A stretch of 62,954 nt of DNA from Bacteroidales bacterium UBA3297 (GTDB lineage: Bacteria > Bacteroidota > Bacteroidia > Bacteroidales > Paludibacteraceae): positions 89,460 through 152,413 of the forward strand of contig DETD01000031.1 of assembly GCA_002362105.1 (NCBI GenBank), written 5' to 3'. Made by a program: the position numbers and the translations under genes. Below, in pieces: positions 1-6,767 of the stretch; the first letter of the stretch is position 1, and each line of letters opens with the position of its first letter. The notes under the pieces were generated by a model, which was not told where the DNA came from, did not search any database, and saw nothing but the letters and a program-made list of their open reading frames with translations.

Positions 1-531
1 ACACTGGCAGAAGGTTGCTACGGAGGAATGTTTAGCGAGTGCACCAGTCTGATACAAGCGCCAGAACTGCCGGCGACAACACTGGCAGAAGGTTGCTACG
101 GAGAAATGTTTGAAGGATGCACCAGTCTAACACAGACACCAGAACTGCCGGCTACAACACTGGCAGAAGGTTGCTACGGAGAAATGTTTAGCGGGTGTAC
201 CAGCCTGACACAAGCACCCAAACTGCCAGCAACAACACTGGCAGAAGGATGCTATGGGTGGATGTTTAGCTGGTGTACCAGTCTGACACAAGCGCCAGAA
301 CTGCCGGCGACAACACTGGCAGAAGGATGCTATAAGAAGATGTTTAACAAATGCACAAAACTTTCACGCATCAAAATAGCATTTACTGAATGGGGAACTG
401 GCACCGATAATTGGCTTGAAGACGTTGCAGAAAACGGCACATTTATCTGCCCTAAAAAATTATCGATAAAATATGGAGAGAACTTCATACCCGAAGGCTG
501 GAAAATTGTAAACGAAGACTTCAACAAATAA
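1..531 (+). CDS. BspA-like leucine-rich repeat protein, 5' end outside window
   Basis: This is the C-terminal part of a surface or secreted repeat protein; the reading frame is open from base 1, so the start lies upstream. At least four full 26-residue units of the type APELPATTLAEGCY-xx-MF-xx-CTSLTQ are visible, followed by a 55-residue cap (IKIAFTEWGTGTDNW... to GWKIVNED) that also ends the next genes. The protein stops shortly after GWKIVNED and has no sorting domain. The units have a fixed frame with variable residues after CY and after MF. Such BspA-type repeats are known from bacterial and protist surface proteins that bind host or bacterial partners; the ligand here is unknown. It is the first of a head-to-tail set with the two genes that follow. 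Confidence 0.85.
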   Translation, partial: TLAEGCYGGMFSECTSLIQAPELPATTLAEGCYGEMFEGCTSLTQTPELPATTLAEGCYGEMFSGCTSLTQAPKLPATTLAEGCYGWMFSWCTSLTQAPELPATTLAEGCYKKMFNKCTKLSRIKIAFTEWGTGTDNWLEDVAENGTFICPKKLSIKYGENFIPEGWKIVNEDFNK

Positions 532-535
532 TTGG

Positions 536-543
536 TAAATTTG
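536..543 (+). promoter_or_regulatory. -7 promoter box TAAATTTG
   Basis: The box matches the Bacteroidota -7 consensus TAnnTTTG and lies 19 bases before the ATG of the next repeat protein. A clear -33 TTTG is not seen. The following paralogue at 1941 has the near match TAAATTAG at 1914-1921. Confidence 0.5.
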
Positions 544-562
544 CCCAAAAGAACTCAACACC

Positions 563-1909
563 ATGATCAAAAAACTCCTTACCCTGCTGTGCATGCAACT
601 TGCACTCTGCTGCACCTCATTTGCCGCGAACTACCTCACCTTTACAGCCGAGGAAGACAACTCGTCGTTCAGTATAGAGGACCACGACATAAAGTCGAAC
701 ATATTCTACTCACTAAACAACGGGAAGACCTGGGAACAACTAACTGGCCAACCCGTCAGCTTGGCCAAAGGGAAACGGGCGCTACTGAAAGGAGGAAAGC
801 CAAACGGAACGCCTGCATGGGAAAATTATTCCAACTTCAAGATGGAGGGAGCCATTGCCGCCAGCGGAAGTGTGATGAGCCTGGTAGACGGAAATGGAGA
901 AGGAAAAACCATTCCATACAACTACTGTTTTTGTAAACTGTTCGATGATTGTAGTAGTCTGACAAAAGCGCCAGAACTGCCAGCTACAACATTGGCAGAA
1001 GGATGCTATAGGGAAATGTTTGAAGGATGCACCAGTCTGACACAAGCGCCAGAACTGCCAGCGACAGTATTGGAATATGGATGCTACCAAAGCATGTTTA
1101 TCGGATGCACCAGTCTGACAAAAGCGCCAGAACTGCCAGCGACAACCTTAGCAATAAGATGCTATTGGGAGATGTTTAGCTACTGCACTAGTTTGACACA
1201 AGCGCCGAAACTGCCAGCTACAGTATTGGAATATGGATGCTACCAAAGCATGTTTAGAGGATGCACAAGTCTGAAACAGGCACCGCAGCTGCCGGCTAAC
1301 ACATTGGTAGGAGGATGCTATATGGAAATGTTTGAAGGATGCACCAGTCTGACACAGGCACCGGAACTGCCGGCGACAAGACTGACAAAATACTGCTACT
1401 ATGCAATGTTTAACAAGTGCACCAGCCTGACACAGTCACCTAAACTGCCAGCCACAACACTGGAAGAAGAATGCTATATGTATATGTTTAGCGGATGTAC
1501 AAGTTTAGCACAAGCACCGGAACTGCCGGCCACAACATTGGCAGAAGGATGCTATAAGTGGATGTTTAGCGGATGTACAAGTTTAGCACAAGCACCGGAA
1601 CTGCCAGCCACAACATTGGCAGACTACTGCTACAACCGCATGTTTTACGGATGCACCAGCCTGACACAGGCACCGGAACTGCCGGCTAAGACATTGACAG
1701 AAGGATGCTATAAGTGGATGTTTATCAAATGCGAGAAACTTTCACGCATCAAAATAGCATTTACTGAATGGGGAACTGGCACCGATAATTGGCTTACAGG
1801 TGTTGCTGAAAACGGTACTTTTATCTGCCCTAAAAAGTTGCCGACAGTATATGGGGAAAACTTCATACCCGAAGGTTGGAAAATTGTAAACGAAGACACC
1901 AACAAATAA
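563..1909 (+). CDS. BspA-like leucine-rich repeat protein, 10 repeats, no sorting domain
   Basis: A predicted exported protein of 448 residues. It has a signal peptide (MIKKLLTLLCMQLALCC, cleavage probably after SFA). A 110-residue head region (NYLTFTAEEDNSSFSIEDH onward) is shared by all full-length paralogues here. Ten 26-residue leucine-rich units follow, then the IKIAFTEWGTGTDNW cap, ending at GWKIVNEDTNK. Unlike the copies at 4330 and 21187 it lacks the C-terminal sorting domain, so it may be periplasmic or exported another way. Repeat 5 (APQLPANTLVGG) is almost the same as a unit in the next gene, which suggests exchange between paralogues. Start: ATG after a TAAATTTG box. Role (adhesion or binding) is inferred from the family only. 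Confidence 0.88.
   Translation: MIKKLLTLLCMQLALCCTSFAANYLTFTAEEDNSSFSIEDHDIKSNIFYSLNNGKTWEQLTGQPVSLAKGKRALLKGGKPNGTPAWENYSNFKMEGAIAASGSVMSLVDGNGEGKTIPYNYCFCKLFDDCSSLTKAPELPATTLAEGCYREMFEGCTSLTQAPELPATVLEYGCYQSMFIGCTSLTKAPELPATTLAIRCYWEMFSYCTSLTQAPKLPATVLEYGCYQSMFRGCTSLKQAPQLPANTLVGGCYMEMFEGCTSLTQAPELPATRLTKYCYYAMFNKCTSLTQSPKLPATTLEEECYMYMFSGCTSLAQAPELPATTLAEGCYKWMFSGCTSLAQAPELPATTLADYCYNRMFYGCTSLTQAPELPAKTLTEGCYKWMFIKCEKLSRIKIAFTEWGTGTDNWLTGVAENGTFICPKKLPTVYGENFIPEGWKIVNEDTNK
968..1747 (+). repeat. 78-bp tandem coding repeat, 10 units
   Basis: Ten in-frame units of 78 bp encode the 26-residue BspA-like module. Units share long identical stretches and differ mainly at the codons after TGCTAY and after ATGTTT. 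Confidence 0.9.
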
Positions 1910-1940
1910 TGTGTAAATTAGTCCGAAGAAACCAAACACC

Positions 1941-3989
1941 ATGATCAAAAAAGTCGTTACCCTGCTGTGCATGCAGCTTGCACTCTGCTGCACCTCATTT
2001 GCCGCCAACTACCTCACTTTTACTGCCGAGGAAGACAGTTCGGCGTTCAGTATAGAAGACCACGACATAAAGTCGAACATCTTCTACTCACTAGACAACG
2101 GAAAGACCTGGAACAAGCTAACCGACCAACCCGTCAAGTTGGCGAAAGGAGACCGGGCGCTATTGAAAGGAACAGGACCAAACCAAAAGCCATCATGGAG
2201 AAATTATTCCACCTTCAAAATGGAGGGAAGCATTGCCGCCAGCGGAAGTGTGATGAGTCTGGTAGACAGAAATGGAGAAGGGGAAACCATTCCATACGCC
2301 TACTGTTTTTATAAATTGTTCGAAAATTGCACCAGATTGACACAAGCGCCAGAACTACCGGCCACGACATTGGCAGAAAACTGCTACTACAAAATGTTTA
2401 ACGGATGCACAAGTCTGACACAGGCACCGGAACTGCCAGCAACAACCTTAGCAGGAAAATGCTATTGGGAGATGTTTAGCGGGTGCACCAGCCTGACAAA
2501 AGCATCCAAACTGCCAGCTACAACGTTGACAGGAGGATGCTATTGCGGGATGTTTAGCGGATGCACAAGTCTGAAACAGGCACCGCAGCTGCCGGCTAAC
2601 ACATTGGTAGGAGGATGCTATTGCGGGATGTTTAGCGGATGCACAAGTCTGAGGCAGGCACCAGAACTGCCGGCTAAGAAATTGACAGAAGGATGCTACT
2701 ACGCAATGTTTGACGGATGCGCCAGTCTGACACAAGCGCCAGAACTGCCAGCTACAACACTGGAAAAAAAATGCTATTGGTGGATGTTTAAAGGATGCAC
2801 TAGTTTGACACAAGCGCCAAATCTGCTGGCTAAGACATTGGCAGAAGAATGCTATAGAGAAATGTTTAACGGATGCACAAGTTTGACACATACACCAGAA
2901 CTACCGGCTACAACACTGGCAGAAGGTTGCTACGGAGGAATGTTTAGCGGGTGTACCAGTCTGACACAAGCGCCAGAACTGCCGGCGACAACACTGGCAG
3001 AAGGATGCTACAATGCAATGTTTAGAGAGTGCACCAGTCTGATACAAGCACCGAAACTGCCGGCTACAACATTAGCAGAAAACTGCTACTACAGAATGTT
3101 TAGCGGATGTACCAGTCTGAATAAAGCACCAGAACTGCCAGCGACAACATTGGCAAAATGGTGCTATAGATATATGTTTAGCGGATGCACAAGTCTGACA
3201 AAAGCGCCAGAACTGCCGGCTAAAACACTGGCAGGAAGTTGCTACTACGGTATGTTTGACGGATGCACAAGTTTGACACAAGCACCGGAACTGCCAGCTA
3301 CAACATTAGCAAAAAACTGCTACTGCGAAATATTCAGCAAATGTACCAGTCTGACAAAAGCGCCAGAACTGCCAGCAACAACATTGGCAGAAGGATGCTA
3401 TATGGAAATGTTTGAAGGATGCACCAGTCTGACACAGGCACCGGAACTGCCAGCTACAACATTAGCAGAAAACTGCTATCAATGGATGTTTTTAGGATGC
3501 ATAAGCCTGACAAAAGCACCGAAATTACCAGCTACAACATTGGCAAAATATTGCTACTACAAAATGTTTATAGGGTGCACAAGTCTGACAAAAGCACCGA
3601 AATTGCCAGCTACAACATTGGCAGAAGGGTGCTACGACTCCATGTTTGGCGGATGTACCAGTTTGACACAAGCGCCGGAACTGCCGGCAACAACATTGGC
3701 AGATTACTGCTACCACGAAATGTTTAGCGGGTGTACCAGTCTGAATAAAGCACCGAAACTGCCGGCTACAACATTAGCAGAAAAGTGCTACTACGGAATG
3801 TTTAGCGGATGCTCAAACCTTGCATACATAAAAGTCGCATTTACAGACTGGGGAACTGGCACCGATAATTGGCTTGAAGGTGTTGCAGAAAACGGTACTT
3901 TTATCTGCCCTAAAAATTTGCTGATAAAACACGGGGAAAACTTCATACCTAAAGGTTGGAAAGTTGTAAACGAAGACATCAGCAAATAA
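1941..3989 (+). CDS. BspA-like leucine-rich repeat protein, 19 repeats, no sorting domain
   Basis: The longest paralogue, 682 residues: signal peptide (MIKKVVTLLCMQLALCC), the shared head domain, nineteen 26-residue leucine-rich units, the cap (IKVAFTDWGTGTDNW) and an end at GWKVVNEDISK. It starts 31 bases after the previous stop and has a weaker promoter-like box (TAAATTAG) of its own. The repeat number differs in every paralogue (at least 4, then 10, 19, 11 and 8), as expected if units are gained and lost by recombination. It lacks the sorting domain. The unit reading KQAPQLPANTLVGG at about 2568-2625 matches one at about 1265-1322 in the previous gene. The binding partner is unknown. Confidence 0.88.
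   Translation: MIKKVVTLLCMQLALCCTSFAANYLTFTAEEDSSAFSIEDHDIKSNIFYSLDNGKTWNKLTDQPVKLAKGDRALLKGTGPNQKPSWRNYSTFKMEGSIAASGSVMSLVDRNGEGETIPYAYCFYKLFENCTRLTQAPELPATTLAENCYYKMFNGCTSLTQAPELPATTLAGKCYWEMFSGCTSLTKASKLPATTLTGGCYCGMFSGCTSLKQAPQLPANTLVGGCYCGMFSGCTSLRQAPELPAKKLTEGCYYAMFDGCASLTQAPELPATTLEKKCYWWMFKGCTSLTQAPNLLAKTLAEECYREMFNGCTSLTHTPELPATTLAEGCYGGMFSGCTSLTQAPELPATTLAEGCYNAMFRECTSLIQAPKLPATTLAENCYYRMFSGCTSLNKAPELPATTLAKWCYRYMFSGCTSLTKAPELPAKTLAGSCYYGMFDGCTSLTQAPELPATTLAKNCYCEIFSKCTSLTKAPELPATTLAEGCYMEMFEGCTSLTQAPELPATTLAENCYQWMFLGCISLTKAPKLPATTLAKYCYYKMFIGCTSLTKAPKLPATTLAEGCYDSMFGGCTSLTQAPELPATTLADYCYHEMFSGCTSLNKAPKLPATTLAEKCYYGMFSGCSNLAYIKVAFTDWGTGTDNWLEGVAENGTFICPKNLLIKHGENFIPKGWKVVNEDISK
2346..3827 (+). 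repeat. 78-bp tandem coding repeat, 19 units
   Basis: Nineteen in-frame 78-bp units, the largest array in the window. The framework residues (LPATTL, CY, MF, C, SL) hardly change while flanking positions vary. Confidence 0.9.
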
Positions 3990-4063
3990 TTAGTAAAGGA
4001 GTAGTCAGGATAACAGAGCCACAATTTGGTTAAATCCGGAGCACATACACTAAAAGATGTATA

Positions 4064-4197
4064 TAGCAAGGTTGGCACGTAGCGTTTTCCAAACGCAGCG
4101 GTGTGGCACGAGAATCCGGGCACGTTGAAATGGCGGAGGGCCATTCCAACATACCCGGTTAGGGAGATACCGTCTTCCAGACGGATGGCAACGAAAC
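4064..4197 (+). repeat. Three-hairpin repeat, type 1, copy A
   Basis: This copy shows the full element. Hairpin 1 is GCGTTT-TCC-AAACGC (4082-4096). Hairpin 2 is closed by CCGGG/CCCGG with an inner GTTGAAATGGC/GCCATTCCAAC arm (4116-4157). After the linker TTAGGGAGATA comes hairpin 3, CCGTCT-TCC-AGACGG (4170-4184). It lies between two BspA-like genes. A false ORF crosses it on the minus strand. Confidence 0.85.
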
Positions 4198-4296
4198 ATA
4201 ACAAAGGACAAGTGACAGGCTGGCAGGGGACCGTAAATTTCGGACAGCAGAAAAAGCGATTTCAACCATTAATGGAGAAAAAACGACAATATTTTG

Positions 4297-4304
4297 TAAA
4301 TTTA
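4297..4304 (+). promoter_or_regulatory. Near-consensus -7 box TAAATTTA
   Basis: One base from TAnnTTTG, 25 bases before the ATG at 4330. It argues against the in-frame GTG at 4306, which would start almost at the box and leave no leader. Confidence 0.4.
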
Positions 4305-4329
4305 CGTGTTTAACGAACACAAACACAAT

Positions 4330-5964
4330 ATGAAAAAAATCTTTATCCTATTGTTCACGCAGCTTGCACTCTGCTGCACCTCATTTGCCGCCAACTACCT
4401 CACCTTTACAGCCGAGGAAGACAACTCGTCGTTCAGTATAGAGGACCACAACATAAAATCGAAAATCTTTTACTCTTTAGATAACGGAGAAACCTGGAAC
4501 CAACTAACAGACGGGCCCGTTGGTTTGGCCAAAGGAGATCGGGCACTACTGAAAGGTGAAAAGCCTGACAGTAAGGTAACAACGAGCTATTATTCCAACT
4601 TCAAAATGGAGGGAGCCATTGCTGCCAGCGGAAGTGTAATGAGCCTGGTAGACGGTGACGGTGAAAGTAAAACCATTCCATACGACTACTGTTTTTGTAG
4701 ACTATTTCAAGACTGTTCCAGTCTGACAAAGGCGCCAGAACTACCAGCAACAACACTGGCAAGAGCTTGCTACCTCGAAATGTTTAAAGGATGTTCCAGC
4801 CTAACACAAACGCCAGAACTACCAGCAACAACATTGGCATATGGCTGCTACTACTATATGTTCAGCAGGTGTACAAGTCTCACTCAGGCACCGGAACTTC
4901 CAGTAACACAATTAGAAAAGAACTGCTATGAAGGTATGTTCAGCAAGTGCACAAGTCTGACACAAGCGCCAAAACTGCCAGCGACAACATTGGCAAAAGG
5001 GTGCTACGCTAATATGTTTAGTGAGTGTTCAAGCCTGACACAAGCGCCAGAACTGCCGGCGACAACAGTAGCAGAACTTTGCTACAATAGCATGTTTTAC
5101 ATGTGCAACAGCCTGACACAAGCGCCAAAACTGCCAGCGACAACATTAGCAGGAAATTGCTACGCCGATATGTTTCGCGGATGTACCAGTCTGACAGAGG
5201 CGCCGGAACTACCAGCTACAACTATAGCAGGAGGATGCTACGCCCACATGTTTCACGGGTGTTCCAGTCTGAAAAAGGCGCCGAAACTACCAGTGACAAC
5301 ATTGGAAAAAAATTGCTACAGCTACATGTTTGGCGGGTGTTCCAGTCTGACAGAGGCACCGGAACTGCCAGCGACAACATTGGCAACAAGTTGCTACAGC
5401 TACATGTTTCACGGATGTTCCAGTCTGACAGAGGCGCCGGAACTGCCAGCGACAACATTGAAAGACAGTTGCTATGAATATATGTTTTGTAGATGTACCG
5501 AACTGACAAAAGCGCCGGATTTGCCGGCCACAACATTAATAGGACACTGCTACTGGAGTATGTTTGAGGGCTGTTGGCGCCTTACATATATAAAAGTTGC
5601 ATTTTCAGACTGGGGTCCCTCTACTACCTATCGTTGGACTGATTATGTTGCCAAAAACGGGACTTTCGTCTGTCCAGAAGAACTAACCTTATATTATAAC
5701 GGCAGCCACATTCCTGAAGGGTGGACCGTTAATTGGCTGGAGACACGAACAGAGGCGGTTCCTGCAGAAGAAGGCTTGTCGGTTCGCACATCGGGGCTCA
5801 CTATTTTCATCGGCAATGCGAATGCTGACATTGAGGTCTACGAGGTGGGAGGAAAACTGATTGGCAAAGCCAGAACTATGAGCGGAGAGGCACAGATGAC
5901 AGTGCCGCAATCTGGAATTTATTTGGTTAAAGCCGGGGCGCAAACACGCAAGGTTGTACTATAG
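4330..5964 (+). CDS. BspA-like leucine-rich repeat protein with C-terminal sorting domain, 11 repeats
   Basis: A 544-residue exported protein: signal peptide (MKKIFILLFTQLALCC), the shared head domain, eleven 26-residue leucine-rich units, the IKVAFSDWG cap, and then about 70 residues that the tandem paralogues lack. That tail (TEAVPAEEGLSVRTSG, then IEVYEVGGKLIGKA, YLVKAGAQTRKVVL) has the beta-rich pattern of type IX secretion sorting domains, so surface display through SprA is likely. I chose the ATG at 4330 over the GTG at 4306 because the GTG follows a -7-like box directly. The stop codon (TAG, 5962-5964) overlaps the first bases of repeat copy B. Confidence 0.88.
   Translation: MKKIFILLFTQLALCCTSFAANYLTFTAEEDNSSFSIEDHNIKSKIFYSLDNGETWNQLTDGPVGLAKGDRALLKGEKPDSKVTTSYYSNFKMEGAIAASGSVMSLVDGDGESKTIPYDYCFCRLFQDCSSLTKAPELPATTLARACYLEMFKGCSSLTQTPELPATTLAYGCYYYMFSRCTSLTQAPELPVTQLEKNCYEGMFSKCTSLTQAPKLPATTLAKGCYANMFSECSSLTQAPELPATTVAELCYNSMFYMCNSLTQAPKLPATTLAGNCYADMFRGCTSLTEAPELPATTIAGGCYAHMFHGCSSLKKAPKLPVTTLEKNCYSYMFGGCSSLTEAPELPATTLATSCYSYMFHGCSSLTEAPELPATTLKDSCYEYMFCRCTELTKAPDLPATTLIGHCYWSMFEGCWRLTYIKVAFSDWGPSTTYRWTDYVAKNGTFVCPEELTLYYNGSHIPEGWTVNWLETRTEAVPAEEGLSVRTSGLTIFIGNANADIEVYEVGGKLIGKARTMSGEAQMTVPQSGIYLVKAGAQTRKVVL
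4732..5589 (+). repeat. 78-bp tandem coding repeat, 11 units
   Basis: Eleven in-frame 78-bp units of the BspA-like module. They are more diverged from each other than those in the genes at 563 and 1941. Confidence 0.88.
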
Positions 5965-6095
5965 CAAGGTTGGCACGTAGCGTTTTCCAAACGCAGCGGT
6001 GTGGTGTGGGAATCCGGGCACGTTGGAATGGCGGAGGGCCATTCCAACATACCCGGTTAGGGAAATACCGTCTTCCAGACGGACTGCAACGAAGC
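5963..6095 (+). repeat. Three-hairpin repeat, type 1, copy B
   Basis: Full element starting on the stop codon of the upstream gene. Hairpin 2 pairs perfectly here: GTTGGAATGGC with GCCATTCCAAC. Copy A has an A in the left arm, so the pairing changes between copies. The element plus its right flank, up to a second hairpin-3-like site near 6155-6175, is duplicated as copy C. Confidence 0.85.
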
Positions 6096-6313
6096 GATAA
6101 GTGACAAGACTAAGTTACAAGTCGCTGGTGACGAGTATACGGCTACCAGATTGGAGGTTCCATTCTTCCAGACGGGCTGCGACGAAACTATACAAATGAC
6201 AAGAGGCAGGTGACGGAGGACAGGTTGCAAGAAACAAGTATAGTGACCTTTTTGAAAAATTAGCCTACCGGAATGGCTGCTGTTCTGCCTTATTTTTTTC
6301 AGGAGTTTACTAC

Positions 6314-6445
6314 TACAAGGTTGGCACGTAGCGTTTTCCAAACGCGCTGGTGTGGTGTGGGAATCCGGGCACGTTGGAATGGCTGGGGCCTTTCAACATA
6401 CCCGGTTTGGGAAATACCGTCTTCCAGACGGACTGCAACGAAGCG
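6314..6445 (+). repeat. Three-hairpin repeat, type 1, copy C
   Basis: Full element with its right flank (to about 6540) almost identical to copy B and its flank (to about 6190). The two form a direct duplication of about 230 bp separated by about 120 bp. Upstream (about 6260-6313) is a leader segment (TACCGGAATGGCT, then TTTTTCAGG) that recurs before copies D and J. The rest of the 5965-6767 gap holds only the GH5 promoter. Confidence 0.8.
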
Positions 6446-6731
6446 ATAAGTGACAAGAACTAAGTTACAAGTCGCTGGTGACGAGTATACGGCTACCAGA
6501 TTGGAGGTTCCATTCTTCCAGACGGGTTGCAACAAAACTAAACAAGTGACAGGTAACAAGTAGCCTATATAGTAAAGGCAGGGAAACAGATACGCAAAGT
6601 TACGCTGTGAAATTCGAGATTTCTGTAGAATTGTCTCAGCAATTGAGAAAATTGTTGCAAACAACTATAAATTGACGGAATAATTTAACTATATGCAGTT
6701 TTTTTCGTCACGAAAAGCCAGCAGTTAGCTT

Positions 6732-6739
6732 TAAATTTG
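6732..6739 (+). promoter_or_regulatory. -7 promoter box TAAATTTG
   Basis: Exact TAnnTTTG match 28 bases before the ATG of the GH5 gene. Confidence 0.5.
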
Positions 6740-6767
6740 CCCCAAAGAAACTACAAAGCTAACTACC

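Noticed and set aside
968..3827. Diversity-generating retroelement acting on the BspA-like repeats
   Set aside because: The variable positions fit the idea, but there is no reverse transcriptase or template repeat in the window; recombination among units explains it more simply.
4330..5964. Lipoprotein nature of the BspA-like proteins
   Set aside because: The LALCC stretch in the signal peptide resembles a lipobox, but its spacing is poor and a signal peptidase I site after SFA is more convincing.
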